Source: Zetaproteobacteria bacterium CG_4_9_14_3_um_filter_54_145
GTDB lineage: Bacteria > Pseudomonadota > Zetaproteobacteria > Mariprofundales > Mariprofundaceae
Assembly (NCBI GenBank): GCA_002791575.1
Contig: PFXI01000091.1
Coordinates: forward strand, 1 to 44,861
DNA length: 44,861 nucleotides
Direction of reading: 5' to 3'
This document shows, in pieces, positions 35,454 through 44,861 of the stretch. The translations under genes were made by a program, and so were the position numbers. Under the pieces are notes generated by a model, which worked only from the letters and a program-made list of their open reading frames with translations, did no database searches and was not told the origin of the DNA. Position 1 is the first letter of the stretch. The number at the start of each line of letters is the position of its first letter.

Positions 35454-35750
35454 ATGGCAACAACAGTTCGTCCCCTGCATGATCGCGTCATTGTCCGCCG
35501 TTTGGACGAAGAAGAGAAGTCCGCTGGTGGTATTATTATCCCGGATTCAGCTAAAGAAAAGCCGCTTGAAGGCGAGGTTATCTCTGCCGGTAAAGGCAAG
35601 ATTCTGGAAAACGGCGATGTGCGTCCGCTGGACGTGAAAGCAGGCGATAAGGTGATTTTTTCCAAGTACGCCGGCACCGAAATCAAGCTTGATGGCAACG
35701 ATTTCCTGATGATGCGTGAAGACGACATCCTGGGCGTAATCGAAGACTGA
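35454..35750 (+). CDS. groES: co-chaperonin GroES
   Basis: Seven-fold lid of the GroEL folding chamber. The 98-residue protein begins with [25 protein letters not shown]; the mobile loop that docks on GroEL follows (residues about 16-33), and the C-terminal half ends with [19 protein letters not shown] precedes the ATG at 35454, which fixes the start against the longer frame from 35361, a frame that would run through the promoter. groEL follows after 91 nt. Confidence 0.97.
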   Translation: MATTVRPLHDRVIVRRLDEEEKSAGGIIIPDSAKEKPLEGEVISAGKGKILENGDVRPLDVKAGDKVIFSKYAGTEIKLDGNDFLMMREDDILGVIED

Positions 35751-35826
35751 TTCGTTTAATAACACAGATTATGATCGCTTTGCCAGCCGGTTCGGTGGGC
35801 TAAGCGCAGAACTATGAATGAGATAA

Positions 35827-37479
<1,653 letters not shown>

Positions 37480-37527
37480 GATTCCCTGACGGGAATTTGA
37501 CAGCTAGCTGCATCACTATTGATGTGG

Positions 37528-37561
37528 AAAAGGGCGGTTCCGAAAGGGCCGCCCTTTTTTT
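37528..37561 (+). terminator. intrinsic terminator of groESL
   Basis: AAAAGGGCGG and CCGCCCTTTT make a perfect 10-bp stem, extended inside by TCC/GGG around a GAAA tetraloop and followed by more T. It is one of the strongest terminators in the window and isolates groEL from the hairpin array downstream. Confidence 0.92.
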
Positions 37562-37612
37562 GTTTGCTGCTGGGGAGTAGCAGGGTAACGGCACGGCTCA
37601 TGTTTAACTGAG

Positions 37613-37836
37613 CTATCGTACCTCATCAGAACAACATCTGTTGCTATGGTGAGATTTGCTTATCGCATAAATGAGAGCCGCCCCCACGACTCTGGTCGTT
37701 TTAGACTATCGCATAAACAGGAGCCGCACCCACGGCTCCTGTTTATTTGCTTATCGCGTAAAGCAGAGCAACGCCCATTGCTCGTTTTGATTTGAGTTAT
37801 CGCGCCACCCGGAGCAACCCCATTGCTCTGGGTGGC
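37613..37836 (+). repeat. five tandem imperfect hairpin units, period 45-47 nt
   Basis: Each unit begins with a 7-nt leader (CTATCGT or [CT]TATCGC) at 37613, 37660, 37706, 37751 and 37797 (spacings 47, 46, 45, 46) and continues into an inverted repeat. Stems: 14 nt per arm, 11 of 14 paired (unit 1); AGAGCCG/CGACTCT, one mismatch (unit 2); 14 bp perfect, 37713-37726 with 37733-37746 (unit 3); GAGCAA/TTGCTC plus weaker outer pairs (unit 4); 14 nt with one mismatch, 37804-37817 with 37823-37836 (unit 5). Loops of units 2-5 are C-rich and end in CCCA. Stem bases change on both arms together while leader and loop stay constant. It sits between the groEL terminator and ppiD; the role is unknown. 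Confidence 0.85.
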
Positions 37837-37921
37837 TTGCTTCGGTAGCGTGCCGAGTCCCAAATAATAGGGTGAACTGGCTGCTGTAGCCTTGCCCCGA
37901 CTCTGAATTCTGAGGTTCATC

Positions 37922-39832
37922 ATGCTCGAATCGATGCGTAGTCACGCACAAGGCTGGATTGCAAAAATCATACTCGGCGGTATTGCACTGTCGTTTGTGC
38001 TGTGGGGTGTTGGCGATTACTTCCTCGGCGGCAAAACAGAGCCTATTGCAACAGTCAACGGTAAACCCATTGGCGGTACCGAGTTTTATCAGGCTTATGA
38101 GCGTCAGCTTAATGCCTATCGCTCCATGCTGGGTACCCAGTACTCCACCGCCCTGATGGACTCGCTGGGGGTCAAGGATACAACGCTGCAGACGCTGATT
38201 AATCGACGCATCATGCTCGATCTGGCGCAGCAACTGCATTTGGCAGCCCCGGAATCGGTGGTGCTGGCAACGGTACAGACGAATCCATCTTTCCAGTCGG
38301 AGAGCGGCTTTGATGTCCAGCGCTATCATGCACTGACACGTAATATGGGCTTCAACTCGGCGCAGGATTACGAAAACGACCTGCGCCTGAATATTATGAT
38401 CAGTTCACTGCAACAGGCGCTGGTTGACTCTGCCCATGTCAGTGAAGCCGAGGTTCGTGATCGTTTTAACCGTACCTATGAGCAGCGGGTCATAGCTGCG
38501 ATAGTTGTGGATCCGGCTACCCAGCTGGATAAGGTCACGGTGAGTGATGAGCAGGCGAAGGCCTGGTATGAAGCGCATAAGCAGCAGTACCAGTCACCGT
38601 TGCGTATCAAGGTCAACAGCGTAGCCGTCAATCCGCGTACGCTGGCCGATGATGTGCAGGTGGATGAGGCGGAAGTTCGTAAAACCTTTGAAGCGCGCAA
38701 GGCCGATCTTGCCGTGCCGGAAGAGCGCAAGGCGCAGCATATACTGGTTAAACTGGCTGCCGGCGCATCGGAAGGTGCACGGGCTGTAGCATTGAAGAAG
38801 ATTGAAGCTGCGCAGGCGCGCATCAAGACAGGGGAGGACTTTGCCAAGGTGGCAAAGGAGGTTTCCGAAGATGCTACAGCAAGCGATGGTGGCGAGCTGG
38901 GCTGGTTTAAACAGGGCGCGATGGTAGCAGCATTTGATCAGGCTGTGTTTGCCCTGGATAAGGGTAGTGTTAGTGACGTTGTTGAGAGCCAGTTCGGGTA
39001 TCACCTGATCCGGCTGGAGGATATACGTCCGGCACATGAGGCTCTCTATGCCGATGCCAAGGATAGGATTCGTCAGGATCTGATCAGGGCACGTGCTTCC
39101 GAGGAGGCCTATAAGCTGTCTCAGGATCTGGACGAAGCGCTGGGTATGGAAGCGAACTTGAAAGCTGCCGCGGCTTCCCTGAACCTGAAGGTCAATAGCT
39201 CGGATCTGGTGAGTCGTGATGAAGCGATGGTTGATCCTGCACTGGCAGATCCGGAAGTTGCTGCCAAGGCATTCTCAACACTGCCCGGGCAAGCGGTTGA
39301 GATCGTGGAGACACGTGACGGACGCTTTGTCGCCATTGAAGTAGTGGAGCGCGTTGAGCCTGATACCTTGCCATATGCGAAGGTGGCTCGCCGCGTGCTG
39401 ACTGAAGCCAAGCTGGATGCGGCGGCAAAGAAGGCGCGCGCAGTAGCTGATGAGATCAGAAGCACTACCGGCAAGTCACTGGATGAGCTCGCTCAGCAGT
39501 ATGGTCAGGCAAAATATATCTCCAAGCCGGTACGCAGTAACGGTCAGGGCGACAATGCCTCATGGTTGAGCCAGGCGCTGTTACAGCAGGCGTTTGCCAC
39601 AGAAGCGGATGGATGGGTAGATCAGGCAGTGCAGGTCCCGCAGGGACTGGCTGCAGTGCGCATCCAGCAGGTGATTGCAGCCTCCGGTGAAGAGTACAAT
39701 AAACAGAAACAGGGCATTACTGCCGAAGTGAAAAAAGCCAAGGGTGAAGCCCGCTTTGCCCGCTGGATGGCATCGGTACGTGACCAGTATGAGATCACTA
39801 CGAATCAGGGTGAGCTGACACGTTTCAAATAA
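37922..39832 (+). CDS. ppiD: peptidyl-prolyl cis-trans isomerase PpiD
   Basis: Inner-membrane-anchored periplasmic chaperone that meets proteins leaving the Sec translocon. The 636-residue product has an N-terminal membrane segment (IAKIILGGIALSFVLWGVGDYFL, about 14-36) and a SurA-like N-terminal chaperone region (about 40-200). A parvulin domain spans about 268-370, with QHILVKLAAG, GELGWFKQGAMV and FGYHLIRLEDI, and a long C-terminal chaperone region follows. Near groESL it makes a folding-related neighbourhood. The immediate upstream region is the hairpin array, which could form part of its leader; the Shine-Dalgarno (TGAGGTTCATC) is only fair. Confidence 0.94.
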   Translation: MLESMRSHAQGWIAKIILGGIALSFVLWGVGDYFLGGKTEPIATVNGKPIGGTEFYQAYERQLNAYRSMLGTQYSTALMDSLGVKDTTLQTLINRRIMLDLAQQLHLAAPESVVLATVQTNPSFQSESGFDVQRYHALTRNMGFNSAQDYENDLRLNIMISSLQQALVDSAHVSEAEVRDRFNRTYEQRVIAAIVVDPATQLDKVTVSDEQAKAWYEAHKQQYQSPLRIKVNSVAVNPRTLADDVQVDEAEVRKTFEARKADLAVPEERKAQHILVKLAAGASEGARAVALKKIEAAQARIKTGEDFAKVAKEVSEDATASDGGELGWFKQGAMVAAFDQAVFALDKGSVSDVVESQFGYHLIRLEDIRPAHEALYADAKDRIRQDLIRARASEEAYKLSQDLDEALGMEANLKAAAASLNLKVNSSDLVSRDEAMVDPALADPEVAAKAFSTLPGQAVEIVETRDGRFVAIEVVERVEPDTLPYAKVARRVLTEAKLDAAAKKARAVADEIRSTTGKSLDELAQQYGQAKYISKPVRSNGQGDNASWLSQALLQQAFATEADGWVDQAVQVPQGLAAVRIQQVIAASGEEYNKQKQGITAEVKKAKGEARFARWMASVRDQYEITTNQGELTRFK

Positions 39833-39852
39833 GTAATCATTGCTCCGATAAG

Positions 39853-39877
39853 AAAACCGCCTCCGGGCGGTTTTTTT
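39853..39877 (+). terminator. intrinsic terminator of ppiD
   Basis: AAAACCGCC and GGCGGTTTT form a 9-bp stem with a 4-nt loop and a seven-T run, beginning 20 nt after the ppiD stop. Confidence 0.92.
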
Positions 39878-39996
39878 ATTTACCGCTGATTAGCGAACAG
39901 CATCTGTTTTTCCTGCAGAAGGGTGCTCCGGGGTATGTATGGCTTTGACCATCGCGTTTGAGCTTGTTGAATTTGTAAGCCTGCCAGCAGAGGCGT

Positions 39997-40986
39997 TCAA
40001 CGCCCGGGCAGGTGCCGGATGATGGCATCCAGCAGGCCTGTTTCAGCTTCACCATGCTGTGGCACTGCCCACAGTGCCCGCTCTGCCGGCCATAAGGGCA
40101 GGAGTTTGACGGCATCTTTTGCCGTCACCACGACAGGCATATTCATTGCCAGCAGATCCAGCACATCCTGGTTGCTGAACCGGTAATGATCAGGCCAGGT
40201 CTTCATTGATCGTAGTGTTATACCTTTTGCCTTCAGGTCATCGAAAAAGCGTTGTGGACGGGCGATAGCCGTGGCGGCACAGATCTGCACCGGGACTACC
40301 TCGCCGGTTTGATGCATATCCAGCAGCTCGCCGGCTCTGGCCAACCAGCGCCACTCCTTGCCTGCCGAGACCGGTTGGCTCTGTTGTTGAGGGCGATTGG
40401 ATGTGCGGATGATCAGATCAGCTCTGAGCAGGGCTGCAACCGGTTCGCGCAGGGGGCCTGCGGGGATCTGGTGGCCGTTGCCGATACCTTCGGCGGGCAC
40501 CAGCACAATATCGCAGCAGCGGCCCAGCTGACGGTATTGAAAACCATCATCCAGAATCAGCAGATCACCCAGTCCCGCTGCCAGACGGCTGCCGGCAATA
40601 CGGTCTTTTGCCGTGATCACGGGGCAGGGGGCCGAGCGGGCCAGCATGCACGCCTCATCGCCGACGACGGCCGCTTGAGCATGCATATCCACGACTGCAG
40701 GCAGGGTGCTCTTGCCGCCATCGCCGCGACAGAGAATAACCGGGCTGTATCCGCGCTGTTTTAGCGCTGTTGCCAGCCATAATACAAATGGTGTTTTGCC
40801 GCTGCCGCCGGCAGTGATGTTGCCGACTGAAACCATCGCTATGGGCGGATCGATCACGGCCGCTGCCCGTCTGCTCAAGTGCCGGCGGCTTACTGCGGCA
40901 TAGGCCGGTTCCAGCATGCGCAGCAGTAAAGGCGGCCTGTTCTGGCGCCACCACATCCGCTCCACCCAGGCATGCAGTTTATGCAC
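39997..40986 (-). CDS. lpxK: tetraacyldisaccharide 4'-kinase LpxK
   Basis: Phosphorylates the lipid A precursor at the 4' position at the inner membrane. The P-loop SVGNITAGGSGKTPFVLWLA lies near residue 54. VILCRGDGG, ILDDGFQYRQLGRCCDIV, GPLREPVAALLRAD and VVTAKDAVKL are the family's conserved segments. A GTG at 40986 gives 329 residues, the usual length, and lies inside the end of waaA. The longer frame to 41079 is the antisense-free extension over waaA and is rejected; an ATG at 40956 is an alternative start. It follows waaA directly, so the two lipid A/core genes are co-transcribed. Confidence 0.93.
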   Translation of the reverse strand: MHKLHAWVERMWWRQNRPPLLLRMLEPAYAAVSRRHLSRRAAAVIDPPIAMVSVGNITAGGSGKTPFVLWLATALKQRGYSPVILCRGDGGKSTLPAVVDMHAQAAVVGDEACMLARSAPCPVITAKDRIAGSRLAAGLGDLLILDDGFQYRQLGRCCDIVLVPAEGIGNGHQIPAGPLREPVAALLRADLIIRTSNRPQQQSQPVSAGKEWRWLARAGELLDMHQTGEVVPVQICAATAIARPQRFFDDLKAKGITLRSMKTWPDHYRFSNQDVLDLLAMNMPVVVTAKDAVKLLPLWPAERALWAVPQHGEAETGLLDAIIRHLPGR

Positions 40987-42196
40987 GTGCTGCCGTTGTG
41001 ATCTCCGGCAGATAAGGCTTGATTGCGGCCAGCATCTGCTCCAGAGCATGGCCCTTGTCCTGCATGAAGAGGGCAGCACTGGCGTGCAGTTGCGTCAGCT
41101 CCTCCGGGTGATGCAGCAGACGGGTGACGGCAGCTGCCAGTTCCGGATCATTGCGCGTGACAATGGCGGCGTTTGCCTGCTGCATTTCGGTCATAATCTG
41201 GCGGAAATTCTGTGTATGGGGGCCGGTAACGACGCCGCGACCGCACACGGCTGCTTCAAGCGGGTTATGTCCGCCGACTGGCTCCAGGCTGCCGGCAACG
41301 ATGACGACATCGGCAATGCAGTATAAGCCGCCCAGAATGCCCATGGCATCAACCAGCACAACGTCGGCAGTCGAGTGTGTTGTCTCATCCGACCAGCGCG
41401 ACAGGCTATGGCCGCGCGCGCGAATCAACTCGGCCACAGCATTGAAGCGCTCGGGGTGACGGGGCACAATAAGCATCAACAGGTCGGGGCATGCCGCGTG
41501 CCACTGCTCCCATAGCTTGAGAATACGCTCATCTTCGCCCTGATGCGTGCTTGCCACCAGCAGTATCGGCCGGCGCCCACTCTGATCCGCTTTCTCACGC
41601 AGCTGGCTGCTGTCGACATTGGGAGCGGTAATAGCATATTTCAGGTTGCCACAGGTTCTTACGCGCTCTTCCGGCACACCGATGGCGATCAGGCGCGCAC
41701 GATCTGTATCACTCTGGGCCAGAAACAGGGCGACCGGCTTGAGCCAGCGCTGCCAAAGCCATCGCGATGCTTTATAGCGGGGAAAGGAGCGGTCGGAGAT
41801 GCGGGTGTTGATGCCGATCACCGCAATATTTCTTTGTTTACAGGCGGTCAGCATGCCGGGCCAAAATTCTGTTTCAGCCAGCAGCAGCAGGGCGGGCTGC
41901 AGGCGGTTGACAAAGCGCGACATGGTGCCGGGCAGATCCCACGGCAGAAAAGAGATGCTGATGCGCTTGCCCAGCAGGCGCCGGGCATGGGCAAAACCGG
42001 TGGCAGTGACAACACTCAAATGAATGGTGTGCCCCTGATTTAACAGGGCGTGGATCAGCGGGGTCACTGAAGCTACTTCACCGACAGAACAGGCATGCAG
42101 CCAGATGCAACCGACGCTGGTGTCAGGGAGTGTCAGGGTAAAATGCTGCCGCCATTTTTCTGTGATACTGATCGGGGTGTGGATTCCTGCTTGCAT
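40979..42196 (-). CDS. waaA: 3-deoxy-D-manno-octulosonic acid transferase WaaA (KdtA)
   Basis: Transfers Kdo from CMP-Kdo to the lipid A precursor. The 405-residue GT-B glycosyltransferase shows LHACSVGEVASVTPLI near the start, the LLLAETEFWPGML segment with the catalytic Glu region, ASTHQGEDERIL and AGSLEPVGGHNPLEAAVCGRGVVTGPH in the CMP-Kdo-binding half. The N-terminus begins directly at TEKWRQHF. The roughly 40-residue hydrophobic anchor present in the E. coli protein is missing, and an in-frame stop lies 8 codons upstream of the ATG. The 3' end overlaps lpxK by 8 nt. Confidence 0.94.
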   Translation of the reverse strand: MQAGIHTPISITEKWRQHFTLTLPDTSVGCIWLHACSVGEVASVTPLIHALLNQGHTIHLSVVTATGFAHARRLLGKRISISFLPWDLPGTMSRFVNRLQPALLLLAETEFWPGMLTACKQRNIAVIGINTRISDRSFPRYKASRWLWQRWLKPVALFLAQSDTDRARLIAIGVPEERVRTCGNLKYAITAPNVDSSQLREKADQSGRRPILLVASTHQGEDERILKLWEQWHAACPDLLMLIVPRHPERFNAVAELIRARGHSLSRWSDETTHSTADVVLVDAMGILGGLYCIADVVIVAGSLEPVGGHNPLEAAVCGRGVVTGPHTQNFRQIMTEMQQANAAIVTRNDPELAAAVTRLLHHPEELTQLHASAALFMQDKGHALEQMLAAIKPYLPEITTAARA

Positions 42197-42345
42197 GGCC
42201 GTATTGCAGCAGGAATATCACCATTATGCCAGTTTACCTTGTCATTCGGGGCGATGGGGGGACTAATATAGACGCGTAGACTTGTGCATAATCAGCCGAT
42301 AGCCTGCAAGCTGAATTTAGTAAATGTGTATGACCGGAGGGACAT

Positions 42346-42816
42346 GTGGATATCGAAGTCGCATGGATTGAAGAGAAAATTATTAAAACAAAGCTGAGTG
42401 ATGAGCAGCAGCAGCAGTTGCAGGGCATTGTGAATGCGGTTTGCATCGCCAAAGGCAAAACCATCGTAAAAGAGGGTGAGAAGGGCGGCGTCCTCTATCT
42501 GGTCCGTTCCGGTTGTGTGGATGTTTTTCAGGAGCTGGATGGTCAGGAACAGCGACTGGCCGGTTTGGGCGAAGGCTCGATGATCGGTGAAGTCACCTTC
42601 CTCTCCGGCGAGATGGCGACAGCTACAGTAGTGGCGGCTGAGGATAGCATTGTGTACACCATGGACCGTGCAGGCTTTGCACGCCTGATGCAGACCAGCC
42701 ACGAGCTGGTGTTTGCGCTGTTTACCTACATGTTGTTATATCAGTCTGGAATGATTCGCGGCCTCAAGGCGGATCAGGTCAAGTTGATGTCTTTTATGTC
42801 CGGTAGTCATAAATAA
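42346..42816 (+). CDS. cyclic nucleotide-binding domain protein
   Basis: A 156-residue protein consisting of a single CNB (CAP_ED-type) domain (about 15-130) with VKEGEKGGVLYLVRSGCVDVF and GSMIGEVTFLSGEMATATVVA, the phosphate-binding-cassette region. The usual Arg-Ala/Thr of the cassette is replaced by MATATV, so nucleotide binding is uncertain. There is no DNA-binding helix-turn-helix; the C-terminal tail is short and helical, with hydrophobic LFTYMLLYQSGMI. It may sense a ligand and act by protein contact. GTG at 42346 follows GGAGGG. No obvious operon partner. Confidence 0.82.
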   Translation: MDIEVAWIEEKIIKTKLSDEQQQQLQGIVNAVCIAKGKTIVKEGEKGGVLYLVRSGCVDVFQELDGQEQRLAGLGEGSMIGEVTFLSGEMATATVVAAEDSIVYTMDRAGFARLMQTSHELVFALFTYMLLYQSGMIRGLKADQVKLMSFMSGSHK

Positions 42817-43040
42817 GAGGGTGAGCTGACGGAAGTGGCCCATGGTTGTAAGGGTTTCTGTTTCCTTGGAGCTTTTATAACCATGCCGGCAACGCTCCAT
42901 GATTGCGGGTAGTCACTGCATCGGATCATTACCTGTGTGGGGCATATCTGATCGGGGGAAATCTTCTACTCCGGTTGTTAGCTTGAAAGCATGATCCGGG
43001 TCAGGTTATTGCGGGCGCGGTAGTTTTTGTCGGCGTTTAA
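42817..43040. other. gene-free stretch between the CNB gene and the antiporter, upstream of a terminator
   Basis: With the terminator and following segment the gene-free gap is 336 nt (42817-43152). It holds GGTTGTAA/TTATAACC arms near 42844-42885. A 97-nt segment at 42928-43024 could close by ATTACC/GGTAGT pairing. A TGATCCGGGT block at 42992-43001 resembles one piece of a TPP riboswitch, but the rest of that motif is missing. No coding frame is credible. Confidence 0.5.
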
Positions 43041-43074
43041 AGCCGGTGGCTTGCTTGGTCCGCCGGTATTTTTT
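43041..43074 (+). terminator. intrinsic terminator upstream of the antiporter gene
   Basis: CCGGTGG (43043-43049) and CCGCCGG (43060-43066) form a 7-bp stem with one G-T pair and a 10-nt loop, followed by TATTTTTT. It lies about 78 nt upstream of the antiporter start. It either ends a transcript from the CNB gene or attenuates the antiporter. Confidence 0.75.
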
Positions 43075-43152
43075 CGCCTTACAATGATGCGCGATGTTAC
43101 AGGTAGATGGCGTCATATTTATCTGTGTTTGATGAGTACGCACTAGTCATGC

Positions 43153-44592
43153 TTGAGCGATCGCTTTGATCAACAGACTGGCGGAAAAAAATGGGGGCTG
43201 TTGATGATTATCACTTTACTGGTTATAGCCATGATTCTGTATCTGGCACTGCAACTGGAAGATAAATTCAGTCTGCCTTCGCCGCTCGGACTGATTGGCT
43301 TGTCCTTTATGGCTCACTTTCTGTTTCAACAAGTACCCATCCTGACCGGTGATACCGAGCATTTTGCAGAGCTGGTTGTTTTTCTGTTGCCGGTGCTGCT
43401 GATTGCCGATTCGATGGAACTGAAGATTTCAGACCTGAAAGAGCATGGCCTGAGTCTGTTTTATCTGGCGGTGGTTGCGGTGGCCCTCTCGGTGGTATTG
43501 GCGATTTTTACTGCCGACCTGTTCTTCGGCCAGTACCACCTCTCAGTGGCAGCGATTATCGTGCTGTTTGCCATGGTTCTGGCAACCGACCCTGTATCCG
43601 TGGTCAGTATTTTCTCCAAGTTTAATCTGCCCCATAAGCTGAAAATTCTGGCTGAAGGTGAGAGCCTGTTTAATGATGCTACAGCACTTATTGTATTCGT
43701 CTTCGTCGGGCTCTATGCGCTGGAAGGTGGAGAGATATCGGTCGGTTATGTAACTGAAACCAGCTTGATTGTTGTTCTGGGTTCGGCTTTTCTTGGTTTT
43801 GTCGTAGGCATGGTCGGGCTGCTGGCACTGAAAACGACAGAAAACCGGATTGCCGAGATGATGTTACTGATTATCACCGGTTATGGCGGATTTGAGCTGG
43901 CCGAACATTTTTACACCCTGCTTAATGTGTTCGGGGCACATTCACATATGCACCTCTCCGGCATTCTCAGCTGCATCTTCGCGACCATTACGATTCACCA
44001 TCTGATGACCCGCAGCAGTGAAGCGGATCAAACTCAGATGGAGCGTGATGAGGCTCGCCTGTTGCAGGAGACTCAAAATGAGACCCCGTCACGTAATATT
44101 ATTGTCTCTGCGCTGACGCGCATCCGCATCTCTTCGCAGGAGCAGGACCGCCATGCCCGCTCCAAGGAGGATGTGCAGTTGCTGGCACTGGTAGCCAATA
44201 CCATTCTGTTTGTGGCGATGGCTGAAATTGTGGATCTGTCGCTGCTGTGGCATTACAAGACCGAGATTCTGGCGATGTTTGTTGCCACGACAGTGATTCG
44301 TGCGCTGATGATGGCCAAGTTCGCCGTGATTACCAATCAGACAACGCATATGACCAATGTCAATTTCCGCTGGTGGGGCGTGCTGACCTTTGCCGGTATC
44401 AAGGGCGGTCTGTCTGTGGTGATGTTGATGATGATTCCTGCGGGTTTTGAGCATCTGGAAATGTTCAAGGCTGTTGTGATCGGTGTGATTATGCTCTCGA
44501 CCTTTATCTACTCCGGTATTCTGTTGGCGATTATTGGCGCCAATAAGGAGAGTTTCGCCCGCGAAGTGCAGGCAGAAGGCGACTCGCACTGA
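43153..44592 (+). CDS. CPA1-type cation/proton antiporter
   Basis: A 479-residue inner-membrane transporter with about 11-12 hydrophobic segments. The CPA1 (NhaP-like) signature is in ATDPVSVVSIFSKFNLPHKLKILAEGESLFNDATALIVF (about residues 158-196), with the TDP unwinding and the Asn-Asp pair of the ion site. FRWWGVLTFAGIKGGLSVVMLMMIP (about 415-440) is a late conserved helix. A hydrophilic loop near 285-335 is rich in charge. The TTG start at 43153 has no Shine-Dalgarno; ATG at 43204 with GGGGG upstream is a reasonable alternative. The exchanged ion (Na+, K+) is not decided by sequence. Confidence 0.88.
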   Translation: MSDRFDQQTGGKKWGLLMIITLLVIAMILYLALQLEDKFSLPSPLGLIGLSFMAHFLFQQVPILTGDTEHFAELVVFLLPVLLIADSMELKISDLKEHGLSLFYLAVVAVALSVVLAIFTADLFFGQYHLSVAAIIVLFAMVLATDPVSVVSIFSKFNLPHKLKILAEGESLFNDATALIVFVFVGLYALEGGEISVGYVTETSLIVVLGSAFLGFVVGMVGLLALKTTENRIAEMMLLIITGYGGFELAEHFYTLLNVFGAHSHMHLSGILSCIFATITIHHLMTRSSEADQTQMERDEARLLQETQNETPSRNIIVSALTRIRISSQEQDRHARSKEDVQLLALVANTILFVAMAEIVDLSLLWHYKTEILAMFVATTVIRALMMAKFAVITNQTTHMTNVNFRWWGVLTFAGIKGGLSVVMLMMIPAGFEHLEMFKAVVIGVIMLSTFIYSGILLAIIGANKESFAREVQAEGDSH

Positions 44593-44614
44593 TTGATCCC
44601 TGCCACATGGATTC

Positions 44615-44657
44615 ACCCAACCAGAAGGCCCGGCATTGCCGGGCCTTCTGGTTGGGT
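44615..44657. terminator. perfect 20-bp hairpin after the antiporter gene
   Basis: A flawless 20-bp inverted repeat (arms 44615-44634 and 44638-44657) with a 3-nt loop, starting 22 nt after the stop. It has no T-run on the plus strand but is strongly base-paired and could work in either direction as a terminator or 3' stabiliser. Confidence 0.75.
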
Positions 44658-44861
44658 CATCGCGCATTAGCGGGTAGATCCGGCTACTGGCCCGGCCCAG
44701 CAGGCAGGCTATTTCCGGCTGTTATTACCTGAGGCTCGACCGGCAAGGTTCGGCCAAGAATGGACAGTCAGCAACCTTTCTGTGACAATCGATATCTACT
44801 CAGGGAAACCAGATAAAGTTCCTTGTTTTGCCTTTAATATGCAATAACATGGACAATAAGG
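44658..44861. other. gene-free 3' edge of the window
   Basis: No coding frame or recognised site. It probably belongs to the upstream region of a gene beyond the window. Confidence 0.5.

Noticed and set aside
37613-37836. CRISPR array
   Set aside because: The regular spacing suggests it, but the units are imperfect hairpins without identical repeats or unique spacers, and no cas genes are near.
42928-43024. TPP riboswitch
   Set aside because: TGATCCGGGT and a GGGG...CTGA pattern are present and outer pairing is possible, but the CTGAGA motif, the P2 partner strand and the P5 partner of CCGG are missing; an antiporter is also an unlikely target.

Overview
The window is an ordinary, densely packed bacterial chromosome segment of moderate G+C content. 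Gene content (WaaA/LpxK lipopolysaccharide enzymes, PilP, IHF-beta, LapA/LapB, PpiD, ThiI) and the order pheA-hisC-tyrA-aroA-cmk-rpsA-ihfB-lapA-lapB-pyrF point to a Gram-negative proteobacterium. The mix of gamma/beta-like gene order with a large CheB-CheR-PAS-kinase and a CHASE2 Ser/Thr kinase would fit a Zetaproteobacterium such as a Mariprofundus relative, but that assignment is an inference and was not tested. No intact mobile element, phage or CRISPR array was seen.

Layout. 1-600: a 480-nt gene-free stretch with structured sequence, then tRNA-Phe (minus) with terminator and promoter. 679-5639 (minus): a long run ygfZ, DUF4936, an endonuclease/exonuclease/phosphatase-family protein, dapE, queF, dapF and a DUF1232 membrane protein, with several 4-nt stop/start overlaps. 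5768-7453 (plus): a TPR-sulfotransferase. 7612-12963 (minus): ribF, an unrecognised 126-aa protein, nth, pilP, dut, coaBC, bcp. 13212-24001 (plus): ispH and then the aromatic-amino-acid and translation run pheA, hisC, tyrA, aroA, cmk, rpsA, ihfB, lapA, lapB, pyrF. 24047-32144 (minus): a signalling cluster of a CHASE2 Ser/Thr kinase, a PP2C phosphatase and a 1606-residue CheB-CheR-PAS-histidine kinase-receiver protein. 32405-35213: tRNA-Asn, thiI, a creatininase-family amidohydrolase (minus) and a DUF1456 protein. 35454-39832: groES-groEL and ppiD. 40-42 kb (minus): waaA-lpxK. 42.3-44.6 kb: a cyclic-nucleotide-binding protein and a CPA1-type cation/proton antiporter.

How the genes fit together: dapE and dapF serve lysine/peptidoglycan precursor synthesis; pheA, hisC, tyrA and aroA cover the end of the shikimate pathway and its branches to Phe and Tyr; groESL and ppiD are protein-folding genes; waaA/lpxK and lapA/lapB all concern lipopolysaccharide. 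The kinase/phosphatase/hybrid-kinase run could couple Ser/Thr phosphorylation with a two-component pathway.

The most unusual things found are (i) five imperfect hairpins in tandem at a 45-47 nt period, each led by a conserved TATCG block, between groEL and ppiD; (ii) two tandem 25-nt repeats upstream of an isolated pilP, each containing a good sigma-54 -24/-12 match; (iii) an acidic N-terminal extension on ribosomal protein S1; and (iv) a WaaA lacking the usual N-terminal membrane anchor.
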